From Ottelia alismoides (lineage: Eukaryota; Streptophyta; Magnoliopsida; Alismatales; Hydrocharitaceae): 64,000 bases of DNA. Of the stretch, positions 12,723 to 25,276 are shown piece by piece. A program made the position numbers and the translations under genes. Every line of letters starts with the position of its first letter. Position 1 is the stretch's first letter. The stretch covers positions 558,001 to 622,000 of the forward strand of contig JAZKJV010000681.1 of assembly GCA_037367405.1 (NCBI GenBank), written 5' to 3'. A model generated the notes under the pieces. That model was not told the DNA's origin and did not search any database. It saw nothing but the letters and a program-made list of their open reading frames with translations.

Positions 12723-15700
12723 CCTACCATCTCGGCGAAGACTGCTAGCATGCATCTTTGGAAGGTTGCAGGTGCATTGCATAATCCAAAGGGCATGCTC
12801 TTGAAGGCGTAGGCACCGAACGGGCAAGTGAAGGTAGTCTTCTCTTGATCCTCAGGAGCGATCGCCACTTGGTTGTAACCGAAGTACCCATCCAGGAAGC
12901 AGAAGAACTCCTTGCCTGCTAATCTCTCTAGAACTTGATCGATGAATGGCAAGGGGAAGTGGTCCTTCTTGGTTGCTGCATTGAGTCAGCGGTAGTCAAC
13001 ACACACCCGCCAGGAGGTTGGCACCCGAGTAGAAATTTCCTCTCCTTTGTCATTTGTGACCACGGTAAGCCCTGATTTCTTGGGAACTACATGCAGTGGG
13101 CTTACCCATTTTGAATCGGAGATGGGATAGATGAAGCCTGCGTCACACCATTTCGTGATTTCTTTCATAACGACGTCCCGAAGGTTAGGGTTCAGCCTTC
13201 TCTGAAATTCGCGGGACGGCTTGGCATCTTCTTCTAGATAGATATGGTGTGAATACAGAGCTGGATTTATCCCTCGGAGGTCTGATACGCTCCAACCAAG
13301 TACCTTGCTGTTCTTTTCTAGAACCCCGAGAAGTCGAGATTCTTGATCCGGATTCAGCCTGCTGCTGATGATGACCGGATACATGTGTTCTTCACCCGCA
13401 AGGAAAGCATACTTCAGGCCTGCAGGAAGTGGCTTGAGTTCTGGTTTTGATCTGTCCACTTTATCGGTCACTTCAGATACCATGCTGGTGGTGGAATGCA
13501 CTTTGAGGCTGCTAACATCCTCATCATTCTTTTGAGATCCCGGAAATGCACCGAACGGTTCTGCACTAAGCTGATCATGTTCGGTCTGGAGTGAATGCTC
13601 ACGAAGATGCGCCTGCATCTGAGAATCTGTCTCCCAAGAATCATCAGAGCATATGCTATCTGAGCTTTCCAAGTCCTCCTCAAGAGTGAGGCTTTCTCGG
13701 GTCCATGGATCATCCAGTGATAACTTTGAATCTCTGATCTCTGCGATAAAATCACAGTCTGCTTCTGATGCTGCCTGGCTCTCATCAGTCGTGGCATTCT
13801 GCTCTTTGTTCATGTTTATCGTGATTTGCTGGGTGTTCGAGCTGAAAGTGATCTTCCCAGACCCGTAATCAACCACGACACCGGAAGTATGGAAGAATGG
13901 TCTGCCAAGGATGATAGGGGTCTGGAGCAGGGGTGCAGGTGAGTCCATATCAAGGACTACAAAGTCAGCTAGGAATTTCATCTCCTGCACGGTAACTATC
14001 ACGTCTTCCAACAGACCTCGGGGCCGCTTGACGGATCGGTCAGCGAACTGAAGGATCATGCGTGTCTGCTTGAGCGGTCCCAGCCCGAATTCTTGCATTA
14101 TAGACGAGGGCAGAAGGTTGATGGAAGAACCACTGTCAAGAAGAGTACGCTCAAAAACCTGGTCAAAAATCACACAACTGATGAGAGGTGCTCCTGTATC
14201 ATGCTTTTTCTGAGGGAGGTTGCTGATAGCTGCAACTGTGGCCATGGAGAGAACGTGCTTTTCTACTTCTCGGCGTCTGTTGTCTTGTGCTGGGTGATGC
14301 CTGTTAGTACATGCCTCTTTCAGTCCTTTCTTTACAGCTGGCATGTATTCCACGGCCTTCAACAAGGGAATCTCAACAGTCAATTTATCCAAAATATCCA
14401 CAACACCTGGATCAGACAATGCATTTTTTCGTTTTGTATTTTTTTTGGATTTTTGTATTGCATACGGAAAAGGAATATTTACACCACTGGAAGGAAAACG
14501 AGAGTTCTTATTTACATCAAAATCATCGCCCACAGAATGTTGTACATCCGGACTACAAAAAGGAGTACAAGCTGAATCTAAACATGCTGGTGCTGCTGGG
14601 CGGTCAAAAAGAGTAGCGTCAGCTCCATCGGCTGGCGAGGGATCGGCTGTTGCTGGCGGCTCCTCCAAGGCTGGCGCGACTTTACTGCTGCTACAAGCGT
14701 CTTTTTGGTGTTTTTGCTTTTGTTGATTTTTTTGTATTTTTGGCTGAGGTTGATGCTGGCAAGGCACGACGGCTAGACTGGCTTCTCCTTCCTCTTCCTC
14801 CTCACCTGCCCCTGGAGCTGGCACGGCTGATGCGGAAGATGACGATCCACCTGTTTCTTTATTCACCCCACATCTGGTAGCAGGCGGAGGCAAGGCCCTA
14901 CCGCTCCTGAGAGTAACAGCATTAGAATAAACAGTAATATCATTCTCAGACACGGACTGGACATCACATTCTACCTGCTCTTTCTTCTTGAAGTTGTTGG
15001 GGTTGGCTTCGACCTGCGCCGGAATAGTGGTTCGGGTGGCTGTCAGGTCGTCAAGCCGTCTTGTCATCTCCGCCAGCCCTTTAACAAGCTGGGATAGACA
15101 CTCCTTGGTGGGACTAGCAGGGGACATATCAGAAGACTCAGCGTGCAGACCACGCTGCTGTTGGGTAGATGGGTGGGGAGGCTGTTGTTGGTGGTGTGGT
15201 GGTGCAGGAAGTTGAAGCTGTTGATATGACGGAGGAGGATACTGCTGATATTGCGGAGAGGGGCCAGCCGCGTACTGGTGATACGACTGCGGGTGGCGAT
15301 ACTGCGGCTGCTGTTGGTACGGAAAGTTCTGCCTCCATTGTTGTGCAAACTGGGGAGGCTGCTGGTACTGCTGGTGCTGCTGGGAGGATTGACCAAAACG
15401 ACCACCCTGAGGTTGGTGGTACTGCCGGTTGGCAAATTGCTGACCCTGGGGTTGTCCTTGAGGACGGGTCGGCTGTGCATCATTACTCCATACCCCACTA
15501 ACTTCTTGGATAAGGGGCGGTGGTGGGAAGACTGGATCAGGAATAGAAAGGAACTCTGGCTGGTAGACGACCATCTGCTGCTGCGGCGGGCCCTGGTCGG
15601 GTGCCTGCACGTAGTACACGTGCTGAACTGCCGGTGGCTGCTGGCTCGGCTGAGGCTGATGCTGCGGTTGCGGCTCGTCCTTCTTCTCAGCGGGAGCATC

Positions 15701-16873
15701 TGATGGTGTAGCCGACTGGACAGAGTTGATCGTACCGACCAACAGCTCGAGGTTCTTGTTGATCTGATCTAGCTTATCCAGGTTCTGGGTCCTCTTCTCG
15801 ATCACAGTGAGTTTCTCGAGGTCCTATGATCGCTTCTCTATGATATCTACCTTAGAGAGATGGCCCCCGATGATGCTGAGGTTGGAGCTCTCATCTCTCT
15901 CTACTTCCTTGGATGCAGCCATGTGAACTTGTTTCTGGAGGGTCTGGGGCTGCTTCTGGTATGCCTTGGATGAAGAGAGGGCAACCTCTCCTTCGGCCAT
16001 TTCTTCAAAGATCTGCCAGACAACATCTTCATCCTTGTTGAAATGGGAGCCCCCACATGCTGCGTCCACGAGCCTTTGGCTTTCAATGTTCAGTCCCCCA
16101 AAGAAATGCTGGACCAAGCTGGTCTTCGGGATATCATGATGGGGACACTTCTCCTGCAGATCAGTGAATCTCTCCCAAGCCTCGTGTACTGACTCATGTG
16201 CTCCTTGGGAGAAATTACTAATACGTGCTCGCATCTGGTTGAGCCGACCGAGAGGGTAGTATTTGTGCAGGAAGGCGGACTTCAACTCCTCCCAGGTCGT
16301 CACGACCTTTCCCATATGATTGACTCAATAGAGGGCCTTGTCCTGTAGACTGAAGGGGAAAGCCGTCATCTTGACAATGTCCAGGGGGACATTCGGATAG
16401 TCGGTGGTGCGGCAAATGCGGGAGAATTGCTGCAGGTGGATGTACGGCTCCTCGTTCGTGTTTCCATGAAAGGCAGGGAGAAGGGCTATGAACCGGGGCT
16501 TCAGCTCGAAGTGAGCGTGTACCGGTGGAATGAGAATCCACTCGGTCATCTGGCTATCCCCCGGGTTGTATGTTTCTTTTAGTGTCGGCTTCGGTTGTGG
16601 TATTTCAAAGTCATCATCAGGAGGATCATCACCTCCTCCACCTCCACCTCCTCCTCCCCGGCCTCCTTTGCCTCTGCCTCCTCTTCCATCGTCACGGTTC
16701 ATCATGTCATTCAACATATCCTGGAACGCGGTTTGTGTCAGGGCCTGCTCGGTCAGCTGCTGCTATATGGCCTGGATGGATGCCAATAACTGTGCATTAA
16801 CTTGATTTTGATCTGGCACCTGTCCCTCTGGTACGGGTGGCTGCTGACCCTTGCCCTTTCCTCCTGGAGCCAT
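12723..16873 (-). pseudogene. gag-pol of element B, interrupted, with four in-frame stops
   Basis: One frame runs from MAPGGKGKG (16873) through gag, a Gln/Pro-rich linker, protease and the first part of reverse transcriptase. Gag is recognised from FPFSLQDKALY, YYPLGRLNQMRARISNF and CCPHHD-like sequence (EKCPHHDIPKTSLVQHFFGG). Protease shows LLDSGSSINLLPSS. Reverse transcriptase shows YPISDSKWVSPLHVVPKK, then FLDGYFGYNQVAIAPEDQEK and PFGLCNAPATFQRCM. Stops lie at 16763-16765 (TAG), 16325-16327 (TGA at a Trp position of element A), 15824-15826 (TAG) and 12986-12988 (TGA at an Arg position). All four are in one frame with no indel between them. The frame is cut at FAEMVG by element A, before the catalytic FMDD box. 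Confidence 0.92.
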
Positions 16874-19201
16874 GTCAGGGTCTGAGTCGGACGAGATGAA
16901 CTCCGGAGTAGTCTCCAGGGCTCGCACTGGTTTCTATCTGCAGAATGAGATAGTCCGAATCAGATCACTTGCAATTAACTTTTAGCTGCCGTGATTAAGC
17001 TGGAATTCAGGTCAACCCCAACATGTTGTGAATGGGAAAGGGATGTAGACTGTAATCGACTCCCATTCACAATGGCGGAAGCGGGACAAAAGTGATCCCA
17101 GTTTATTGGGTGGCCAAGAGAAAGGTAGAAAACGAGGAGTTTGGAGATCGATCCGCAAAGTCCGGGTCGGTTTCTCGGGAATCGCCTCGAAATTATTGGC
17201 GGAGTTGAGTCTATGGAATCGATGTAGGTGTCGGCATGGTCCCGACGAAACCATCCATGGATCAACTTCGCGAAGCAAGAGAATGTCGGATTGTTGGAAG
17301 AATGATACGATGGTCAACGAGGAATAAAAGGAGTGTAAAACAGTAGAAAGGCTCGGTTGAGCGGGGTGGTCAAAGGGAGAAATATCAAAAATGTGCGCAA
17401 ATGCGCGGGACTTGATCTTTGAGCCTTAATCTAGATTCATGCAAACACAATATAAAATCGGGTTCACCAACTCACACCATGTGAAGCCGTGAAGGTTCGG
17501 CTATTTATTATCTTTTCATTTTTAGAGTTGTGATTTTCAGGCATATCTTATAACAAGTCCTTAGTACGCTACCCTATAGGAGAGAGTACTGCCGGAAGAG
17601 TATCCCGCACTTGTCCTCCTCCTGTGTAACATGTAGTCTGTACTTTTCGGAGTCCTTGTAACCCTTCCTGGATCCCTACTCAGCCAAAGAAAAGAGAGAG
17701 GAAGCCGATAGGCGAAACCAATACTTCAGTTCTCGCTCGCAACGGAATCACCCGTGAGCGTGCAAGAACCTACTCGGACGTAGGACGATGAGACAGACAC
17801 CCCCGTGAAGGCGTGGCCTATGCTCAATACTTCGGACAGGGTCGATGCTCTCACAATAGAGAGTCACCATTGGTGACCAAGTCCTACTCGCCTACGTACG
17901 ATAGAAGCGCCATTACTTCGGAAATCCAGGCGATACACAAGGCAGTTGCAGACTGGGTTTTGAGCCTTAATCCTTAGGGGTCGCACTCACTCAAGGGAGT
18001 AGGGTTTTGGTCCCCCTCTAAGGTACCTGAAAACAATGAGGGCTTTATGAACCCGGTACAAGGATAGTCCATTACGAATTTTAATTAAGGTCAAAGTTTA
18101 TTTAGCAGTCCCCTTGTTTTAAGTTTTAGGTTTTCACTTTTTTTGGATCTGTTTCATACCAGCGCCTAACGTTTTTCTGTAGATTTTCATTTAAGTCCTA
18201 GGTGCTCAAAATCAGAGGGAGATAGCGGAAAAGCCGTGCAAGTGGTTCCATGATGGAAATCTCACCATTGAACCGAATGATGCATGCTGAGTTAGAAGAC
18301 TTACAGTGCATCCCAACTCTCTCCATGCGGTATGCAAAACAGAATTTTTAAACCTATCTACATGTCGATATGCAAGGCACAAAATCGTCCTAAACATAAG
18401 CTGCTATTAGCGTGAAGAACCATAAGCCGCTAATTCATCTCTATCCCAAGAGAGTCCGGTCTTGGCTCACCCCTCCTCTGCTCAACAAATTGAGGGTAGG
18501 AGAAAGCGCTTTACAGGGTTCGCTACGGCACAGAGGGCTAAGAGACAAATTAACAACTTGTTTAAGTTTGACTAGATCCAAGCAAAGTAGACTATAGGAA
18601 CATGCATTCTTATTAATGTTTGGACCTAGCTACCGAGTCAAGCAACCTATATCTAGGGGCTCCAAGCACATAAAACAAAATAAAAGAAAGGCGGAAAGCT
18701 CAAAACTTTGGGAAACAAAATGAAAAAGGCGATGAAAACTCGAAAAAGCCGCGATGAGGCCCCCAGGTGAACAATCACCTGGGCACTGGACCTCATTGTG
18801 AAGAGTAGAGTCCTGTTTATATACATGCCAAAATAGTCTCTCTCTCACCATAAATTACAAAATAAATAATCCTAAATATCTAGCTCTAACTAATGCCCAT
18901 CTCCTTGCTTCTTTGGTGCACTCTCCAGATGGTCATGAGGAGAAGACCATCCTCCTCCAAGCTTGGCTGCATTGGCCTCCTAAGAAGCCATCCTCGCGTG
19001 GCGGTCCCTTGCATCAAAGTCACGAAAAGAATGCATTAGTAAAGCTCAATCAATTAAATAGAGCAGAGAAAATAATCACAAGACATAAATCAATTAAGCA
19101 CGGTGATCAATAGCAATAAAAATAGCTGCTCACAGAAATGAATATTAAATCAAGAATTTTTTTATACAAGAATGACAAAATAATTAGGCTATGCTCATTG
19201 C
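16874..19201 (-). other. 5' leader of element B
   Basis: This is the non-coding leader between primer-binding site and gag, about 2.3 kb, with no long open frame. Blocks at 17460-18020 match the leader of element A at 7140-7740, and 18200-18800 matches 7920-8460. The shared order shows that both leaders descend from one ancestor, with small indels between them. Confidence 0.72.
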
Positions 19202-19219
19202 TCCCCGGCAACGGCGCCA
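19202..19219 (-). promoter_or_regulatory. Primer-binding site of element B (tRNA-Asp)
   Basis: The same 18 bases as in element A (TGGCGCCGTTGCCGGGGA on the minus strand), complementary to the tRNA-Asp 3' end. It lies two bases from the LTR end at 19222. Confidence 0.92.
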
Positions 19220-19221
19220 TC

Positions 19222-22200
19222 TGATAACCAGTTGTTCGCGAGGGTCTCCATGAATAATAAAAAGTGTGTTGCTGAGGCGACCGCTCACAAATCATCCAGT
19301 CAACCAGCAATTAACCCACAATCCAAAAAAAATACAACAAGCAAGCTCAAAAATAAATGTGAATTAATCTTTATTTACTCTACCATGAAATGTACAGTGA
19401 CAAGTATGTAGAGGTCGAACCACAGAGAGCAATACAAAATGTCATAGCCTACTTGTAAATCACAGTCATCCTTGTGTGGGTTTTTTTTTATTTTATATTA
19501 TAATTATTATTATTAATTATATTATTATTAATTTTTTTATAATGTAATTAGGTAATATATATATAAAATATAAATAAAAATACATGTAAACCTATAAAGG
19601 GTTAGTATATAGCTAATAATACTTACAATATATATAGGTATATATAAATGTAGTAAAATAAATAAATATATATATTTAATTTTTTTTATATTTTATATAT
19701 TAAGACTAATGGGAATACATGTAAATAATTACATATATATAAAATATATTTTTCTCTCTCTCTTTTTTTGGAAATACCTATATATACATAAAGTGGTACT
19801 ATCATATTTACAAAAATACTTAAAAATAGTCAAAAATCAAGGATTAAAGTCTTTTTGGGTTTTTCATCATTTTTTACCGTTTTTGTGATTTTTGGGGATT
19901 TTAGAGAATACTTTTAATATTTTTAAATAGCTAAATAATAGCAAACAGTGGAATAAGGTCTGGCTGTAATAAAAAATGAACATTAAAAATAGTTAGAAGT
20001 CTCAAAATTTTTCCACACTATTTTTCTCATAAATATAATAAAATATAGCATAAATAGGGCTTGAGTTTATATTTTTCTGATTTTTCTTTGATTTTTAATA
20101 TTTTTTTGAAGTTTTTGGGTATTTTTGTATTTTTAAGGTTTTCCTTTTGAGATTTTTAGGGATTTTTAGACTGATACTAGAATAGGACAAAATACACCAT
20201 AGGAATTTTTTTTAGAATTTTTCAAGGCATTTTTCTATTTTTCTGGGATTTTATAATCTAGACAGTGAATAAAAGACATGTTTTTTTATTTTTAATAAAT
20301 GCAAAAATGCAACAAAATGCAAAACTAAAAATATAGCGTGCAAGGGTACACTAATAGGAGCTTAAGTCTATTTTTGCAAGATTTTTCGATTTAATATGGA
20401 GCACAAAATAAATAGACAAAGTATTCAAAAATTAAATGGCCTGACAGGGGTCTTTTTGCAAATAAAATAGTTCACAGGGGCATACATGCAAAAATCACAA
20501 CAAAAATACACTTTAACTTTTATTTTCAGGATCATTTAATAAACACAGAAACCCGGCGGGGTTTAGATGCAAAATTTCACGCGCCTCACGTGGGACTGCA
20601 CGTGAGGCGCGGAAGGACTAAAGTGTAAATATGAAAATATCAGGGGGTCCAACTGCAATTTTTACAATTTATTTACAACTAAAACTTTTATTTTTGGGTT
20701 TAAATTCTAAATACAAACAGCAGGGGGGTGAGATGTGAAATTTACCCCTAAATACAGCGTGGCATCCAACGGCGCTGCTCTCTTCACTTGCCACGCGTCG
20801 TCTCCTGATCGCCCGATGACGCTTCGCCGATGGGAGGCTGAGATTAGATCAGCCCAGCTGATCTGACGGTCGATGCAATGCTCCATCGGACGGCTCCTGT
20901 TGAATCTGGGACAGCCCTCCTGATCCGACGGCGCTAGAGCTCCCAGGAAGAACTGGGACGAAGCTCGCGCCTGGCGAACTTTGATCGAGGAGCTCGGGCT
21001 CCTCCGGGTCTCTCCGATGCGTCTCAGGTGCTCTGAAGGTAGCTGGAAGCCTCCCGCGTCGACTGATGGCGCTTTAATGGCTCCTGGGGGTCCGAGTCGA
21101 TGGAGCGAGGTCGAAGAAGGAGAAGACCCCCAGGTGCCTCTTCCCGGATCCGTGCGAGTCCAGTTGGGCTCGATTCTTCGAAGTACCTGCACAAGAAGAA
21201 CCGCGGGCGAGAGAGCTTTCTCCTCGACCCGGGGTTTTGAAGCTACGATGCAAAATGAAGGTGGGTGGAGGGGCTCCGGCGAACGTCGGAGGAGGAGCCC
21301 CGATTCGCCAGGACCTAAAGTCCTGGGTTGGACAAATGTGCGCAATAGATGGAGAAGGCGTTGAGGAACGATATGGGGTGAATGAGGAGGTCGGAAACAG
21401 TCAGAACCACAGTGGAGAAGTCGCCGGAGCTGAGCTCCGGCGAACTTCGAATTTCGATTTTTAAACTACAGGAGTTAACTAAAACCTAATCTAATGACTG
21501 GAATGAAAAACTAACATCTAAGACTAACTAAAAATGCATAGAAGGTCAGCTCTTATACCTGGGGGCCTCCAGGGAGCAGGACGGACGCCGGAGCTCCGCC
21601 GCGACAAAATCTCCTTCCTCCGGCCGAGTCAAGGTGCTGGGCTGCTCCCCCTGTCACGAGGAACAATCCAGGAGCAAGATCTAGGCTTTAGGTTGGAATA
21701 AAAGTGGCAAATTCGAGGAAGGAAGCGGAGCTTGTTATTTATAAACATTGGCAAGGGGCCTTATTACCCGGCGATTATTAACTGATCCAATGAACATCTC
21801 GTTGATCTATGATTTTGGCGGGCATCATGGAAGATTAGGGAACAATTCTTGTGAAGGAAGCGTTGTCGATTGATGGATGGCGTGCCCGGGAAAAAGGCAT
21901 GAAATCGGGGGAATGGACAGTTCAGAGACGCCAGGCGAGGGATGGGACAGTTGACCTGGGAGTCAACGAAGGCCGGCGCCTCATTGGGCCACGTCAGCTG
22001 CTACGAGACAAAATAGAAAATCTGAAGGAAGATTGATTTATTTGACGCCCTAAATGATTTTATTAATTTTTTCTTATAAAATAAAAAATGTGTATTATTT
22101 CATCTAGTATTTATTTATGATTTTTATTGAATTTTTCGAGGTGTTTTATTATAGTTTTATTTGAATAATATGTATATGTATGTATTTACATGTGTTTTCA

Positions 22201-23323
22201 TGTATTTTATTTTTAATTTGTTTATTTTCTTTTATTATTTTATTGGCTTATTTTATAAATTTATAATTTATTTTTGCGAGTATAAAGATATTTTTATTTG
22301 ATTTTTATGAGTTTATGTATATTTTTAAATAAATAGGTATAGATGTATGTAGGTATACTTATAGGTGTTTTATCTATGTATTTTATAGACTTAATTTATT
22401 TAATATATTTTCTTGATTTTTATTTTGGTTTTGTATTTTTAATGAGTTATGTATAATGTATACATTATTATAAAAATATAGAAGGGCAAAAGAATCAAGG
22501 ATTAAAACCCTCTTTATTTATAGATAGGTACATATCATAGGTATTTTGTCTATGAATTTGTAAACTTATTTTATTTTACAAATTAATTTTGGTTTTCTTT
22601 AGCTTCTCTCATGTGTATGCATTAAGTACATTATTTACAAAATTCTAAAAATATGAATGAATATTGAATAAAATGAATATTTTAGTCAGTCCTATATACA
22701 AGGAGGGCCAAAAACCTAACTTCTGCATATGGACTCCAAAAATTATGAAACCAATTTTATAAAATAGTTTATGGAATGCTATATACAATTAAAGGTGAGT
22801 TTGGGTGATTTGGAGTTTTTATTTGCAAGATATGGGTCTGTGAAGTTGAGATTTTGGCTTTTTATTCTGTGTATAAAATGTACACTGGGGATTATTTTTG
22901 TACAAACTCAATTTTGCATTTTTATTCATATTATTATCTACAACTTTCATGTACAAAGTTTCTTTATTTGATGGATAAATAATTATGTACAAAATAGGTA
23001 TCAAAAAATGCATAAATAAATGCATGAATAAATGAGGTATTTATTGTACACTGGCCCTTATCTCCCCCTACTTTATTCCTTGTCGACCAATACCATGCTG
23101 GCCTTGGTCTCGGGGTTTGGGTCATAAAATATTTACAATATTTTATTCCTTTTTCTTTTCTCCTCTTTATTCTATAATTTTGGCAGTAAAACCTTATTTA
23201 ATGTAAAATAAATACAATGAACAATGAATGCTATTATGTACAATTTGATGCTATTTACATGCATTTGCTGGGGTTTTTGAGGCCAAAATAATAGAATAAA
23301 GGTGATGAAATGGAGATTCATCA
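19222..23323 (-). repeat. 5' LTR of element B (4,102 bp)
   Basis: On the minus strand the LTR begins TGATGAATCTCC at 23323 and ends CTGGTTATCA at 19222, adjacent to the primer-binding site. Like the LTR of element A it has AT-rich flanks and a GC-rich centre (20730-21660). Tracts with the same order include 19800-20300 against 9290-9800, and 22640-23323 against 12030-12722. The two LTRs have clearly diverged, so they are family members and not copies from one insertion. Confidence 0.87.
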
Positions 23324-24830
23324 GTCGCTGGAGGAGGCTGCTCTCCGACGACCTCCATGGATCTCCACCGCCATCCATGGCTTCTGGAAAGGATCTTCAG
23401 AGCTTCCTGGAAGCTCCGCGAAGCTGCTGGGTCGAAGACGAAGGTGCAAAAGCTCCAGGTGCGAGCTATCGATGGATGTTCATCGGAGGCGAAGCTGGCG
23501 AAGTGATCTTCGCCCAAATTCTGGCTATTCAACTTAGGATCCTGCAAAAGGAGTTAGTCCAGAATAGCCGAAGCGTGTGTGAGTGGGTGAGGTGGAGTGG
23601 GGTCCCGTGGAGGTGACAGAGCGGTGGACCAGAGCTCCTTCTCCGACGAGGCGAAGAAGGAGATGGGGCGGAGTGGAGTAGGTTGCGGAGAGAGGGAGAG
23701 GTTGCGTTGAAGGGTCGACGAGGATGAGAATTATATAGCGGAGGTCGGACGGAGGTCAGTGGTCGGTGATTGGTGTGGAGTGTGGTGAGAAAAATCGAAG
23801 AAAAAGGAAAGAAAATAAGTAAAAAGTACATGGCCGGAGCTAGGCGGTTGGCGGAGGCGATGGCTAGGGTTGAGGCTTCTTGGGAGCCTCCGGTCATCGC
23901 CTGGCGAGGACAGCCAGGCCTCGGAGCTCATCGGCACACGAGGTAGCTGCAGCTCAGCCATGGCGGTCTTGGGTTGACACCATGGAGTTGAACCCATTAT
24001 CGCCGGCCATATCCGCCTCCTCCTATCACGAGGAGGGGAAATAGCTAGGGGGAAAGCCCCTTGAATGGTGTACGAGTTGGAAGTACAGTGGAGGAGAGAT
24101 TTTTATAGGCGGAGGGGGCGACCGTTATGGTGGTGGCGGAGCGTATAGAACTGGGGTCTTGATGGTGAAGGAGTAATGGAGGAGGGATGCTGGAGGTTAC
24201 GCGGGAATGGTGGATCTAGGGGCTACAGGGAGAAGCCATTAGAGAGCGAGGAGGTGACCGGAGGAGGGCTTAAAAAATGGAAGGGGTGGCTTGGTTTCAA
24301 GTCGTAACGCCTGGAGGGGGAGGCGTACGAGGAGGAAGATGACGAGAGGCCGTTGGATCTTTCGATCCAATGGCCCAGATGAATGTGTGGATGGAGGGCT
24401 AAGATATGATCAGATCTGATCTTGAGGCGGGGAATGAGGCACAGTTGGATGGTTAGGATGAGACCCGAGGGCTTATCCTACGACATGTGTTGATCTGGTG
24501 ATGTGGAGAACGGAGAGGCATATGATGAGAAGGGATCAGGTGGATGTGGTTTAGGCACGAAGGAGTGGTCCAAATGTGAAGAGGGCGTTGATCAGACAGT
24601 GGGAAGAGTGATGATGATGTGGAGGGCGCTCAGTCCTTGGATAAGAAGAGGATCGGGTGGTCTAGGAGAGAGCGGGAGCGGGTGGTGAGGATTCGATGTG
24701 GGAGAAGATCAAACGGCTGGGAGTGAAGCGGGAGCGGGTGGACACGATGGAGGCGGGCGGCGGGGATCAGACAGCCCGGGAGGGGCTAGGTGTCAGGGAG
24801 AGGAGGTGACCATGTGGGCGACCCACTATA
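23324..24830. repeat. GC-rich unidentified repeat-like stretch
   Basis: This is the sequence into which element B appears to have inserted. It is GC-rich, with short antisense and sense frames but no recognisable protein. Its composition and phrases such as CGATCCAATGGCCCAGAT resemble the GC-rich centre of long plant LTRs. It could be a fragment of another LTR family. I could not match it block by block to the LTRs of A or B, so the identity stays open. Confidence 0.35.
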
Positions 24831-25276
24831 AAAATCAGAAAATACGAAATAAAGAAAAATCAAAAGGAAATAATTAGAGGCAAAATTAGGAAAAAGATAA
24901 AAACGAAAGTTGTAGATCTCGATGAGATCTACAAGTTTCATGTTGGACAAAAAGTCAAAAGAGGTAATTTGTATAAAAAGTATTTTTTGGGGGCATTTTT
25001 AAAGAGATAAAAATACAACCTTGTTGATTTTGATTTTTTTTGTATTTTTCTACGGGTTAGGAAATTATAACAATTAACTCAACCTAATTTTTCTGAGTTT
25101 TTAATAAGAAAATAAGTACAAAGTAAATAATAGTAATTATAAATGATAATTATAGGTTAGTTATACACAATATAATACAATGTAATATTGAGGAATTATT
25201 AGTGATTCTTATTGGATTATTTAAGCCAGGGGATTAAAAATTGATTTTTACCATGATGAATATGAGATTTATCATC
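24831..25276. other. AT-rich spacer, nothing recognised
   Basis: AT-rich sequence with no open frame. A short palindromic phrase, GTAGATCTCGATGAGATCTAC, spans about 24912-24932. I see no element ends or gene signals. Confidence 0.4.

Larger units (their letters stand above)
12723..23323 (-). mobile_element. Athila-like LTR retrotransposon B, 5' part (split by element A)
   Basis: This is a second member of the same family, minus strand: 5' LTR 19222-23323, primer-binding site 19202-19219, leader, and gag-pol up to the middle of reverse transcriptase, where element A interrupts it at 12722/12723. The rest of reverse transcriptase, RNase H, integrase and the 3' LTR should lie to the left of element A, outside the window. 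It is older than A because A sits inside it. The one gag-pol frame is conserved over 4.15 kb apart from four point stops. Confidence 0.92.

Noticed and set aside
15064..15703. Large overlapping frames in the Gln/Pro-rich linker of element B
   Set aside because: Out-of-frame readings of CAG/CCN-rich repeats. The true gag-pol frame is continuous there.
20707..21345. 212-codon minus-strand frame in the LTR of element B
   Set aside because: Same reason as for the LTR of element A: GC-rich composition without conserved protein sequence between the two LTRs.
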